The notes: a model not told the origin generated them from the letters alone. DNA of 64,000 nucleotides from Terrisporobacter petrolearius (GCF_020748185.1 NZ_JAHZMO010000002.1:166585-230584); one strand, 5' to 3'. Shown: positions 16,896-25,386, numbered from the stretch's first letter. A program made the numbers and translations.

Positions 16896-17154
16896 ACTAT
16901 TTCCTCCATACACTCTTTATTTGTTAGATTTTTTTACTAATATACTATCAATTATATTAAACGAAATAACACTATTACCCTTTATTTATAAATAAAAAAC
17001 TTAAGTAATGTTATAGTTTATCAAAGTTAGACAATGAGAATATAATAAGTTCTCGAAAGGCCATATCAAATAGATTTAAAAAGTGGGATATGAATTAAAT
17101 AAGGAAAGTAATCAGTATTAAAACACTATTGAAATAGTTGCTAAAGATATATAA

Positions 17155-17286
17155 AAGCAAGAAAGTAGTAATAATGTAGTTAACGAGGATAAATTAGAAA
17201 TAGACAACTTTGAAGGAAAAGTTGTTGTTAGGTCATATAAACTATATGAGCCTATTTTAAAAGAATTTTTAGATAAATATAGATAA
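17155..17286 (+). pseudogene. 3' remnant of a plus-strand gene
   Basis: A frame with no start codon reads NVVNEDKLEIDNFEGKVVVR and SYKLYEPILKEFLDKYR, then stops and runs directly into a terminator hairpin. The even amino-acid pattern and the terminator suggest a genuine gene end whose 5' part has been lost. It is not identified. Confidence 0.4.
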
Positions 17287-17336
17287 AGACCATACTGTAT
17301 TTTTACAGAAAAAGTGTAAATTGGCCTTTATCTATA
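17277..17336 (+). terminator. terminator of the remnant at 17155-17286
   Basis: ATAGATAAAGACC pairs with GGCCTTTATCTAT, with an inner ACTGTA/TACAG hairpin. A T-rich tail follows. Confidence 0.6.
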
Positions 17337-17507
17337 TTTATTATACTTTTTCTTTTAGGTTTATACCCTTTCAATTTTACTATTTCAGGTATTAATTTTA
17401 TATTTTTTATATAAGTTCATACTTATCATAGCTCTCAAATATTATAAAAAATAACGTATATTAAGAACAAAAATATCTGTAATAAAAAGAAAATTGATTT
17501 ATAATCT

Positions 17508-17800
17508 CTATAAATTTTCTAGTTCCTTAGTTATTAATTCTTTGTTAATTTTTGATGCTTCAAATTCAATGATTTCATAATTACCTAAATTGTTAATATA
17601 AAATGGTCTTCTTTTATAATTCTACTTACTTCTTCTTTATCAGCGTTACATAAAATTATTCCACCTGTTCTAGGGTTCTTTCTTCCTGAACATATAAATT
17701 TGTTATTTGCATAATATTTATTTAAAAACCCTATATGTTCCTCTAGTTTTTGTTCAATTTTTTTCAAATCAACTGTATACGTTATGTTTACTATTACCAT
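17508..17800 (-). pseudogene. YciI-like protein gene, frameshifted near the 3' end
   Basis: The N-terminal 67 residues are YciI-like: MVIVNITYTVDLKKIEQKLE, FLNKYYANNKFICSGRKNPR and TGGIILCNADKEEVSRIIKED. The frame then reads HFILTI and stops, whereas a typical member continues DPFY. Restoring one C at about 17604 (GACCAT to GACCCAT) gives DPFYINNLGNYEIIEFEASK and on to KELENL, a normal ~97-aa length. YciI proteins are small ferredoxin-fold dimers of uncertain enzymatic role. Either a recent mutation or a sequencing error is possible. Confidence 0.75.
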
Positions 17801-17941
17801 ATGTACATCCCCTTTAATAAAATATATTTACTGTATTAAAATTAGTCCTTTTAAGTTTTAAAGTCAAGTATAAAATAACATAACGAGTAAAATAAGTCGT
17901 TCTACTATTTTTCTTTTAATTAATATTATCCTTTAGACAAT

Positions 17942-17971
17942 AAAAAAGTTGCTTCGAAAAGCAACTTTTTT
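17942..17971 (-). terminator. terminator of the AI-2E family transporter gene
   Basis: AAAAAAGTTGCTT / AAGCAACTTTTTT perfect stem around a short loop, about 45 nt past the stop at 18014. Confidence 0.85.
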
Positions 17972-18013
17972 GTTTTTATATATTATAGTAAAATACTCAT
18001 TATAATTGTATTT

Positions 18014-19159
18014 TTATATAGATAATTGTTCTGATTCCAAAGAAGTGTTACTTCCTTCTCTTTTATTCAAATCTTTTTTCAACAATTGATAAATAACAGA
18101 TACTGTAGGAATTCCAAATAGGACACCTTGAATTCCAAACAATCCTCCACCTACCATAACTGCTGCAAATACCCAAATACCAGGAAGTCCAATAGAAGAA
18201 CCTACCACCTTTGGATAAATAAATTGATTTTCTAATTGTTGTAACACAACTATAAACACTAAAAATAACATTGCCTGAGTTGGTGACACTGTAAAAATCA
18301 TAATAAATCCAACAATTGCACCAATATAAGCTCCAGCTATAGGAATCAATGCACTACATCCCATAAGTACTCCTACCATAAGTGCATATGGGAATTTAAA
18401 AATAAACATTCCTACTGTACAAAGTGTTCCAAGTATTATAGCTTCTGTACATTGTCCAACTATAAAGTTGTGGAAACTCTTATCAATTACTCTTAGCACA
18501 TAAAATGTTCTTTCACTTATTTTAGGACTTGTGTATGTGTTTATTAGTCTAGTAAATTGATTACTTAGTTTTTCTTTTCCACCTAATATATAAATGGCAA
18601 ATATTGAACCTACTACAAAATTAAATACTACTGAGAAGACACCAGTCACATATTCTATAACAGTTCCTGCTCCAGAAGTAAACCACTTAAAACCATTATC
18701 AATTATTTCTTTCCAGTTTATCATATCCATATTAAAATTGGCTATATCTTTAGGCAGCAAGTTTTGTATATTAGGATTAGAATTTAATAAATTAACCATG
18801 TGATCTATAAAAGGCGGAATACTAGAAACAAGCACTTCAATAGATGATTTTAACTCAGGTATTATTAACCTTGCTACTAATATAAATATAATCACAACGC
18901 TACCAATTGATAAAAGTATTGATATTGTTCTTTTAAACTTAAGTAGTCTTTCACTTCTACATTTTTCAAATAATACTTTCTCGTAAAACTTCATGATAAT
19001 ATTTAAAATATAAGCAATCATGCACCCAACTATTAGAGGGTTGGCTACTGCTATAAACGTTCTTACTCCTGCCGAAATATTTTTCCAGTAATAAATCATA
19101 AGAAATAAAGCCATTATTGAAAGTCCTATTTTTATAAATATATTTTTTTCTATTTTCAT
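18014..19159 (-). CDS. AI-2E family transporter / PerM-like membrane protein
   Basis: 381 aa with seven to eight hydrophobic segments. The family signature lies in the C-terminal half: GSIFAIYILGGKEKLSNQF, then FHNFIVGQCTEAIILGTLCT, then ALIPIAGAYIGAIVGF and QQLENQFIYPKVVGSSIGLP. Members (YtvI, PerM, TqsA) are proposed exporters or Na+/H+ antiporters; the substrate of this one is unknown. The ATG follows AAGGAGA. It is a monocistronic unit ended by a strong hairpin. Confidence 0.92.
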   Translation of the reverse strand: MKIEKNIFIKIGLSIMALFLMIYYWKNISAGVRTFIAVANPLIVGCMIAYILNIIMKFYEKVLFEKCRSERLLKFKRTISILLSIGSVVIIFILVARLIIPELKSSIEVLVSSIPPFIDHMVNLLNSNPNIQNLLPKDIANFNMDMINWKEIIDNGFKWFTSGAGTVIEYVTGVFSVVFNFVVGSIFAIYILGGKEKLSNQFTRLINTYTSPKISERTFYVLRVIDKSFHNFIVGQCTEAIILGTLCTVGMFIFKFPYALMVGVLMGCSALIPIAGAYIGAIVGFIMIFTVSPTQAMLFLVFIVVLQQLENQFIYPKVVGSSIGLPGIWVFAAVMVGGGLFGIQGVLFGIPTVSVIYQLLKKDLNKREGSNTSLESEQLSI

Positions 19160-19267
19160 TGTAAATCTCCTTTTGCTAATAGGCTATTAGCGTGTTACCA
19201 ATACGTTCCTTAATTTTGTATATTGTTTTTCTAGCTAATATTACAATATATTTTATTGAAAATCAAG

Positions 19268-19314
19268 TAAAAAAGATATAGGGCTTAGTATTATACTAAT
19301 TCTATATCTTTTTA
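19268..19314 (-). terminator. terminator-type repeat (same element as 2108-2152)
   Basis: AAAAAGATATAG..CTATATCTTTTT with the inner AGTATTATACT hairpin, nearly identical to 2108-2152. It lies between the AI-2E gene's promoter side and the TfoX-N gene. Confidence 0.65.
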
Positions 19315-19381
19315 ATTTATAATTTCATTAAAATTATTATAGCTGAACCTACAACAACTTTGCACATGTACATTAAAACAG

Positions 19382-19690
19382 CTATTTTTTTCGTGCTGGC
19401 AATTCATCATACATAGAATCAAACAACCTTGTCAAAAAGTTTTTGCTATCCACATCATTAACAAGCAACATTTTCTTTGCTCCTTCATAAGGTAATTCGT
19501 AAGAAGCTGTGGGCATAAGTGATTTTGCTGAATCAATAGGTTTTACAAGTAATCTATCGTCATAAATACCACCTACAATTTTACCACGGTAATAAATAAT
19601 AAATTCTCCCATCATAGCTCTATATGAAATTTCTTCTAAATCAGATAATTGTTCTAAAATAAAATCCAAATACTCTCTACTTGAAGCCAT
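19382..19690 (-). CDS. TfoX/Sxy N-terminal domain family protein
   Basis: 102 aa from ATG 19690, which follows GAGGTGGAG; the longer GTG start lies inside that site. YLDFILEQLSDLEEISYRAM then MGEFIIYYRGKIVGGIYDDR is the typical TfoX_N opening, followed by LLVKPIDSAK and YEGAKKMLLVND. Only the N-terminal domain is present, as in many Gram-positive homologues, so a competence role should not be assumed. Single gene. Confidence 0.85.
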   Translation of the reverse strand: MASSREYLDFILEQLSDLEEISYRAMMGEFIIYYRGKIVGGIYDDRLLVKPIDSAKSLMPTASYELPYEGAKKMLLVNDVDSKNFLTRLFDSMYDELPARKK

Positions 19691-19770
19691 CTTCTCCACC
19701 TCACTAATTTATATTAACAATATATTGTCACCAAATATTTGTTTCTTAAAATGTTGGTTTTTACAATAAT

Positions 19771-20649
19771 TTACTCAAAATCCACATCACTTGCTCTCAA
19801 AGTTATATAATCGTACTCATACTCGTTGTTGCTGCTTATACCTATGTGAAACTCATATAAATCATCCACTTTATATATTTCATCGTAAATCCAGTATGAA
19901 TTTTCCTCCAAATTATTTTCTATAATCTGCCCATTTCTATAAATTATCTTATTTATATCTGTAAAACCGCCACTATTATCAAGATCAAAGACAATATCAT
20001 CTCCAACTTTTTTCACACTTAAAATCTCACAGTCATGAAAATCATAATTGTCTAGGATTTTCTGTGGAATTTGTTTTTCTATCTTTTTAAAGTAATTAAA
20101 GTAATCCTTCATTACTTTTTCTGTTGTTTTTTCATTTTCTTTGCAATATTTTTCTATTCTCTTTTTAATATCTTTTGATGCCTTATTAAGAGCCAAGACT
20201 CTTATATCTGCCACATCCTCTAGAATATCTTTAGGCAAATTATTTTTCAAAAATTCTATTTCATACTTATGACTTTGGGCAAATTCACTTGTCAATTTTG
20301 CCTCATCGTATTCTTCTATTTCTAAGTTTTCTGCTGCTTCTCTTTCTTCTTCTAGTATGTTATTTCTAAGTTCTTCTACTTCCTCTTGTGACATAAATTC
20401 ACTAACACTTACCATATTACCTTCTTCATCCAAAACAGATATTTCATTCCAATCTGATTCGTCAAATTCATCTTCTTCTGTCATTTCACATAACTCTTTT
20501 TGCTCTTGTAAGAAGTTTTTCAATTCTTTTTTATATAAATCTAGGTAATATGTTTCATCGAATTTTTCTGCTTTTTTTGTAGCTCTCATTAACATGTGTA
20601 TGTCAGTTCTTCCCATGTCCCTTTGATATTCTTTTGTAAAAAACTTCAT
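19771..20649 (-). CDS. DUF4085-like family protein
   Basis: 292 aa, soluble and very acidic (several EE and DE runs between residues 55 and 115). It begins MKFFTKEYQRDMGRTDIHML, consistent with the 'M-K-x-F/Y-T-K-E-x' start of DUF4085 proteins. The C-terminal domain (NYDFHDCEILSVKKVGDDIV, then FDLDNSGGFTDINKIIY) looks like the beta-rich immunity-type fold common near polymorphic toxins; that link is inference. No signal peptide. The ribosome site is AAGGGGAAG. Confidence 0.7.
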   Translation of the reverse strand: MKFFTKEYQRDMGRTDIHMLMRATKKAEKFDETYYLDLYKKELKNFLQEQKELCEMTEEDEFDESDWNEISVLDEEGNMVSVSEFMSQEEVEELRNNILEEEREAAENLEIEEYDEAKLTSEFAQSHKYEIEFLKNNLPKDILEDVADIRVLALNKASKDIKKRIEKYCKENEKTTEKVMKDYFNYFKKIEKQIPQKILDNYDFHDCEILSVKKVGDDIVFDLDNSGGFTDINKIIYRNGQIIENNLEENSYWIYDEIYKVDDLYEFHIGISSNNEYEYDYITLRASDVDFE

Positions 20650-20784
20650 AATAACTTCCCCTTTTTAAATAAAGTTAATAATTTTTTATTTTATAATGCC
20701 GTCTATTTTAATCCTACTTAAAATTCTACATTATTTTTATCATAGATATCAACTTTAATTTAAATTTCCTAAGCAATTTTATAT

Positions 20785-21228
20785 TTATTTTTTATATATC
20801 ATATCTATATGTGGAATATTATCTTCTAAATATTCCTCTGAAACAGCTTTAAACCCAAGACTGTTATAAAAATCAAGTAAATATGCTTGTGCCTGAATTT
20901 TTATAGTATTTTCAGACAAATCATTTTCTATAAATTCAATAGCTTTTTGCATCATTTTTCTTGAAATTCCTTTTCCACGATAACTTTTCTTAACAGCTAC
21001 TCTTCCTATTGATATTTCATCGTAAGAGACTCCTTTTTCTAAAATTCTCAAGTAAGAAACTATTTCTCCATTTTCTCTCAAAAATAAATGATAGGAATTT
21101 AAATCTTTATCATCACAGTCTAAATAGGGACATTCTTGTTCTACAATAAATATTTCATTTCTTAATGCTAAAATCTTGTATATCTCTTCTATATTAAGTT
21201 CGTTAAATTTTTTAATCTTCCAATTCAT
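20785..21228 (-). CDS. elaA: ElaA-type GNAT N-acetyltransferase
   Basis: 147 aa. LALRNEIFIVEQECPYLDCD is the hallmark ElaA N-terminus (R-x-x-VF-V-E-Q-x-C-x-Y-x-E/D-x-D). The acetyl-CoA loop is GRVAVKKSYRGKGISRKMM and the C-terminus holds AQAYLLDFYNSLGFKAVSEE. Members of the family acetylate unknown substrates. The ribosome site is GGAGGTAAC. A structured leader (21285-21375) lies between it and the preceding GNAT gene. Confidence 0.88.
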   Translation of the reverse strand: MNWKIKKFNELNIEEIYKILALRNEIFIVEQECPYLDCDDKDLNSYHLFLRENGEIVSYLRILEKGVSYDEISIGRVAVKKSYRGKGISRKMMQKAIEFIENDLSENTIKIQAQAYLLDFYNSLGFKAVSEEYLEDNIPHIDMIYKK

Positions 21229-21284
21229 AAAGTTACCTCCATCTACATTCTACTTAAACTCCCTATAAAAACATAAAAGCACCC

Positions 21285-21375
21285 AGCCTAATCCCTCCTT
21301 AAAAAGGCCCTAGTGGGAAAAGACACAGTGCTTTTTAATACTCTTACCCGGGGATAAGAACAAACATCGTATTAT
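21285..21375 (-). ncRNA. structured intergenic RNA element, unclassified
   Basis: Read on the minus strand, an upstream stem (CTTATCCCCGGGTAAG) is followed by a long hairpin: AAAAGCAC pairs with GTGCTTTT and encloses CCCA/TGGG, CTA/TAG and CCTT/AAGG. T-rich sequence follows 2 nt past the outer stem. It is more G+C-rich than its surroundings. It could be an attenuator-type leader of elaA or the terminator of the GNAT gene at 21479. I could not match it to a known riboswitch class. Confidence 0.4.
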
Positions 21376-21478
21376 TTAATTATCAATAATAATAACATAT
21401 GTATGACTTTTAATCAATCTGTTGTTTGAATCATAATGCCAAGTTCTTGGAAATATATTTTTCAACAGTATAAATTTG

Positions 21479-21976
21479 CTATAAACCTTTTTTCATAACA
21501 ACAGCAGGTAATAGTTTTTTATTCCAGTTTAAGGTTATATTTTCTATACTTTCAAAACCATTTTTTCTCCAAAAATCAAGAACACGTTTATCATAATTTG
21601 TAACAACATCAATTCTTAAGCTAGTACTATTGCTTGACTTTATGTACATTTCAAATAATTCATATACCTTTATTCCTATACCTTGTCCTTTAAGATTACT
21701 ATTAATCATAAGCAATGATAAATATGTTTCTTTATCTACTTTAAAATCAATTATACCTACTATTTCATTTGAATTTTTTTGAACAATTTTACATGAGTAA
21801 AACCCTTCATTTTTCATTATCTTTAATTCATCACGTACCCATTTTGTACTTATACTTTCTTTACCTATGTGACTTTTTAAAAAAAGCTTATTTGAGTTAT
21901 ATATTCTTACAATATCATTTAAATCTTTATTCTCAATTAAGTTTATATAAAAATCATTAAATTCAAAATAAATAAT
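21479..21976 (-). CDS. GNAT family N-acetyltransferase with apparent ATT start
   Basis: The acetyl-CoA-binding part is clear: LSLLMINSNLKGQGIGIKVY (Q-G-x-G) and then VLDFWRKNGFESIENITLNW. The first ATG (21817) would delete the N-terminal third. The frame upstream of it stays open for 53 more codons, reads like a GNAT N-terminus (INLIENKDLNDIVRIYNSNK), and reaches ATT 21976, which sits 5 nt after AAGGGGGTGAGAG. No ATG, GTG or TTG is available in frame there. An ATT start, a mutated start codon or a shortened product are the options. Confidence 0.7.
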   Translation of the reverse strand: MIYFEFNDFYINLIENKDLNDIVRIYNSNKLFLKSHIGKESISTKWVRDELKIMKNEGFYSCKIVQKNSNEIVGIIDFKVDKETYLSLLMINSNLKGQGIGIKVYELFEMYIKSSNSTSLRIDVVTNYDKRVLDFWRKNGFESIENITLNWNKKLLPAVVMKKGL

Positions 21977-22048
21977 TCTCTCACCCCCTTGATATAAATA
22001 TGATTATATTAATTGGTCTAAAAGTAAAATAAATCTGTTTAATTTAAA

Positions 22049-22624
22049 TTATCTATTTTCTTCAAATATAATCTCTGAAGAATATTTTTTTTCAGAATCT
22101 AAACGTAGTTTATAAAAAAACTGTAGCCACTCTGGCTGTATGTCTACTTCATCTGCTAATTTTCTAAGTGTTCTTTTACCTATACGTCTATCCATTATAG
22201 CAAACATTCTAATTATTGGATTTTCAGATGCAATACTTTTTTCAATAGGTAATCCTTTATACTCTCTAATTGCTTCAGTAACATCGCAAATATCAAAATC
22301 TCCATTATTTATTGACATCTCTATAAATTTATCTTCAATAACTTTGTTTTCTTCTTCATATAAATATCCATCACCAGTCCATTCTCTATCTGGCACATCA
22401 AGCGCTACTTTAGTCCTACATTCCAATTTGTAATATCCCTTTACATAGTATGCAAATGGATTTGCTTTAGCATATTCATTTTTATCAACTCTAACACAAA
22501 ACCTTCCATAGTCATCATGTGCGTCACGATAATGTGTCAAAAAATAATGAACACGACCTCTCAAACTTTCACACAAAAACTCTTCTTCTAATTCTTTTTT
22601 TAACCCACTCCATGATTTCCCCAT
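22049..22624 (-). CDS. SF0329-like conserved protein, unknown function
   Basis: 191 aa, soluble. It begins MGKSWSGLKKELEEEFLCES then LRGRVHYFLTHYRDAHDDYG, a pattern I associate with the family named 'SF0329' (W-S-x-LKK..R-V-x-Y..T-x-Y). The C-terminal part is helical: NPIIRMFAIMDRRIGKRTLR and DEVDIQPEWLQFFYKLRLDSE. No catalytic motif was recognised. The ribosome site is AGGAGATA. Monocistronic. Confidence 0.6.
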   Translation of the reverse strand: MGKSWSGLKKELEEEFLCESLRGRVHYFLTHYRDAHDDYGRFCVRVDKNEYAKANPFAYYVKGYYKLECRTKVALDVPDREWTGDGYLYEEENKVIEDKFIEMSINNGDFDICDVTEAIREYKGLPIEKSIASENPIIRMFAIMDRRIGKRTLRKLADEVDIQPEWLQFFYKLRLDSEKKYSSEIIFEENR

Positions 22625-22796
22625 ATATATCTCCTTTTATAGATCTCATTTAATTAACTTTTGTTTATATAATAATAACTCAAATTCTTACCTCGTATCA
22701 AGTTATACCAACTATATATTCTAATAGGTTTTAAATATATTAACATATAATATTAAGTGAAATACTTACTTATGAGGAATTGTTAAAAATCTAAAA

Positions 22797-22823
22797 AGGG
22801 GGGCACATTTTTGTGCACCCCCT
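22797..22823 (-). terminator. terminator, CACATTTTTGTG-loop family
   Basis: AGGGGGGCAC-ATTTTT-GTGCACCCCCT. The same loop recurs at 26489, 34282, 53780 and 63259. Confidence 0.75.
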
Positions 22824-22828
22824 CTCAC

Positions 22829-23011
22829 TTACTTAGTATAATTTAAAAATCTATCTATTATTACAGCAATTGTAATCCCTATAAAATAGCTTATTAAGTC
22901 CATCCATAAGAAACCATGTCCAAGTACTAAAGCTCCAATAGTAGTTTTGCGTATGGCATTTATCCACATTTTCATTTCACAATAACTTGAACTAATAACC
23001 AAAATTAGCAT
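22829..23011 (-). pseudogene. truncated DUF2809 membrane protein gene (C-terminal part only)
   Basis: The frame contains MKMWINAIRKTTIGALVLGH then GFLWMDLISYFIGITIAVII, which matches the C-terminal end of DUF2809 proteins (W-I-x-x-R-x-T-x-GxLVLGxGFLWxDLxxY). The rest of the ~130-aa family protein is absent and the nominal start (23011) has no proper ribosome site. It is followed by a strong terminator, as a real gene end would be. Confidence 0.65.
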
Positions 23012-23045
23012 CCTTGCTTGTTATATAGTTCTGTTATTATTCTAA

Positions 23046-23615
23046 CTAAGATTCATTCTTTTGAGATATTTTTTGTGTTGTTATTTTGTCTATTTCTTTC
23101 TTAAGCTCTTTTAAGTAAGGAGAAAATCCCACCTTATCTGCACCATAAGTAAGCTGCAAGTCATATTCTAATGGAATCCAAGTACTAATATCCGCCTCGT
23201 TATGCTGAATAACTGCCTCTAAATTATCTAAAGCTTTGTAAATCTTAGCTTCATCAGTCTTACGTTCATTCATTTCCTTTAGAAGTTCTGTGAATTCTTC
23301 ACGGTAAGGACTCGGGAAACTTGCAATCCATTTGAAGAATACCTCATCCTCTTTTTCACTATCTTCTTGTTTTTTCTCAAAAGCAGGAATATCGCCAGTA
23401 AAGGCTTCTCCTAAATCATGAATCAAACACATACGAATTACCTTGTCCATATCGATGTCTGGAAATTCGTCACGCATTAATAATGCCATTAATGCAATAC
23501 GCCAGCTATGTTCTGCCACACTTTCATGGCGTCCACTGGATGTCCATGAATGTCTAGTATTGCATTTCAGTTTTTCTGCTACTGTTAATATTTCTAGAAA
23601 CGTTGTTGTATTCAT
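23046..23615 (-). CDS. HD-domain phosphohydrolase (YfbR / HDDC2-like 5'-nucleotidase)
   Basis: 189 aa. Metal-binding HD motifs are clear: TSSGRHESVAEHSWRIALMA (H..H), then VIRMCLIHDLGEAFTGDIPA (HD), and a later D in ALDNLEAVIQHNEAD. The family hydrolyses (deoxy)nucleoside 5'-monophosphates. The ATG follows GGGGGGAAC. The first ~15 codons and the whole 5' region have been duplicated to 24498-24681 and 25286-25386, leaving a gene stub there. Confidence 0.9.
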   Translation of the reverse strand: MNTTTFLEILTVAEKLKCNTRHSWTSSGRHESVAEHSWRIALMALLMRDEFPDIDMDKVIRMCLIHDLGEAFTGDIPAFEKKQEDSEKEDEVFFKWIASFPSPYREEFTELLKEMNERKTDEAKIYKALDNLEAVIQHNEADISTWIPLEYDLQLTYGADKVGFSPYLKELKKEIDKITTQKISQKNES

Positions 23616-23853
23616 AGAAAGTTCCCCCCTAGAATTTTTATTTACAAGACTTACATAACTTCATATATATAATATCATACTATAGTCTTTTGATTAAATA
23701 AAAAGCCCTTCATCTAGCAAAGACAAGAGCCAATTTCTTAAGTTTACTTTGGTATATAAGCGTTAACGTCTTCTTTTGATAACATTGCAGATTTTTAAAA
23801 ATGCTATAATAAAAATAAGTACGTTATTGTTATATATTAGAAATTAGTATATA
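23570..23853. repeat. segmental duplication, source copy (HD gene 5' end and upstream region)
   Basis: About 280 bp covering codons 1-15 of the HD gene, its ribosome site and the upstream hairpin (AAAGCCCTTCATCTAGCAAAG..). It recurs in two parts at 24498-24681 and 25286-25386 with roughly 95% identity, the two parts separated by a VanZ-family gene. The gap 23854-24050 shows no other gene. Confidence 0.8.
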
Positions 23854-24053
23854 TAATATAAAGTTTAACAAAAACTATACCTTATAGCTAAAACATTAAA
23901 ACTTCTAAGATATCGTTATTTTATAGTTGTAATAGTTAAAAAAGTGCAACAATCCAAAAAAAATAACAAAAATTTAATATGTGCCACTTTGAAGATAAAT
24001 TCGGGTGGTTAATTTTATAGAAATATATGGTATGGAAGGAGAGTGTTTTAAAA

Positions 24054-24152
24054 ATGATACAGACCTTTGGGGTAACATATGGTTTAAAAAAAGGAAAATT
24101 GACAGTATATAACAAAAAGATAATTATTACAATATTTTCCTTTATTTTTTAA
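24054..24152 (+). CDS. possible small ORF, 32 aa (uncertain)
   Basis: The ATG has AAGGAGAG about 10 nt upstream. The peptide is MIQTFGVTYGLKKGKLTVYN followed by KKIIITIFSFIF, one weak C-terminal hydrophobic stretch. It overlaps the end of the convergent gene at 24142. It may be the stub of a truncated gene. Confidence 0.3.
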   Translation: MIQTFGVTYGLKKGKLTVYNKKIIITIFSFIF

Positions 24153-24447
24153 TGGACTCAATATATTTATTAAATCTATGAGGAATTAAATCAAATAACA
24201 AACCAAGAATAATAAAAGTTATTAATATAGTTACATATACTATTCCACCTTCGATATCTTTATTTATAGATATCGTAATTAACGGCACTACAAAAAATTC
24301 ATATAATCTTCGATATAAGATATTTTCAGGAATAGATTCTTTTTTACAGCTATTACAATGTATAATATTTTTATATTTTTTAGATAGTAAAATATCATAA
24401 ATTTCAAAGTTTTTATTGCAATTAGGACATTTTATAAGTGATTTCAT
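24142..24447 (-). CDS. zinc-ribbon membrane protein (cxxc_20_cxxc type)
   Basis: 101 aa. CPNC and CNSC are separated by exactly 20 residues (NKNFEIYDILLSKKYKNIIH), the diagnostic spacing of the 'cxxc_20_cxxc' putative zinc-finger family. Two hydrophobic helices follow (YEFFVVPLITISI and GIVYVTILITFIILGLLFDL). It is a paralogue in style of the gene at 10769. The ribosome site is GGAGAGC. Confidence 0.75.
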   Translation of the reverse strand: MKSLIKCPNCNKNFEIYDILLSKKYKNIIHCNSCKKESIPENILYRRLYEFFVVPLITISINKDIEGGIVYVTILITFIILGLLFDLIPHRFNKYIESIKK

Positions 24448-24497
24448 ATATTACATGCTCTCCTTCGTTTTTACTTCATTATACTTATTTACTTCTA

Positions 24498-24681
24498 GTT
24501 TTTCTGCTACTGTTAATATTTCTAGAAATGTTGCTGTATTCATAGAAAGTTCCCCCCTAGAATTTTTATTTACAAGACTTAAATAACTTCATATATATAA
24601 TATCATACTATAGTCTTTTGATTAAATAAAAAGGCCCTTCATCTAGCAAAGACAAGAGCCAATTTCTTAAGTATATTCTTT
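24498..24681. repeat. segmental duplication, copy 2 part a
   Basis: Near-identical to 23570-23742. It contains the first codons of the HD gene (MNTATFLEILTVAEKL) as a dead stub. Identity stops at AAGT, exactly where part b resumes at 25286. Confidence 0.8.
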
Positions 24682-24707
24682 ATGGATAGTTATAATTTTC
24701 TTGAGCA

Positions 24708-25235
24708 TCAGGAATCAATTGTAATGTATCCTTTATCTTGAAGTTTAAATACTAAAAAAGCAAGTAAACATCCAATTACCATTCCTGAAGTATTCATTAG
24801 TATATCTTCTAGTTGTACAAATCTTCCAGTAAACAATTGTAATACTTCAATAGATATGGAAATGAAAAATCCCATAAAGACCCCAGTTGCAAATTTTTTA
24901 AATACCATAATGGTAAAAAATCCAAATGGAATAAATAATATAATATTTAATATTGTAGCCAGTGATAATCCATCTGATAAAATATTTAAATCAATGTATG
25001 ATCTAAATGAATGAACACTAAAATTGCCCTCAACTATACTTCCAATTATACCTGTTATGTTCAAAATGGCCAATAACATAAGTAACCATAAAAATTCACA
25101 TAAAATTTCTACGGAGTTCCACTCTTTTTTTATTTTAAGTACATATTTTATGTATAAAAAGTAAGGCGAGAATATAATAAGGGCTAAGGGTATAACTATT
25201 ATAAACTCTGATATTCCTCTAATTAAGAAATTCAT
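24708..25235 (-). CDS. VanZ family membrane protein
   Basis: 175 aa with five hydrophobic segments. The VanZ signature is EVLQLFTGRFVQLEDILMNT followed by SGMVIGCLLAFL, preceded by ILFIPFGFFTIMV. Some VanZ-family members give low-level teicoplanin resistance; most have no known role. It appears to have entered the duplicated HD-gene upstream region, because duplication arms flank it. The ribosome site is GGAGGTGTATG. Confidence 0.9.
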   Translation of the reverse strand: MNFLIRGISEFIIVIPLALIIFSPYFLYIKYVLKIKKEWNSVEILCEFLWLLMLLAILNITGIIGSIVEGNFSVHSFRSYIDLNILSDGLSLATILNIILFIPFGFFTIMVFKKFATGVFMGFFISISIEVLQLFTGRFVQLEDILMNTSGMVIGCLLAFLVFKLQDKGYITIDS

Positions 25236-25285
25236 ACATACACCTCCATAGAGTTAATATACTATGTGGACATATAATTACCTTT

Positions 25286-25386
25286 TTAAGTTTCCTTTGG
25301 TATATAAGCGTTTACGTCCTCTTTTGATAACATTGCAGATTTAAAAGAATGCTATAATAAAAACAAGTACACAATTGTTATATATT
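25286..25386. repeat. segmental duplication, copy 2 part b
   Basis: Matches 23737-23840 (TTTGGTATATAAGCGTT..ACGTC.TCTTTTGATAACATTGCAG). It contains a TATAAT box and lies about 60 bp upstream of the plus-strand gene at 25448, so it may supply its promoter. Confidence 0.75.

Noticed and set aside
23776..23810. Plus-strand promoter TTGATA..TATAAT upstream of the first duplication copy
   Set aside because: The spacer is 23 nt, too long for a standard SigA promoter. Only the TATAAT box is retained as a possible element for the copy upstream of 25448.
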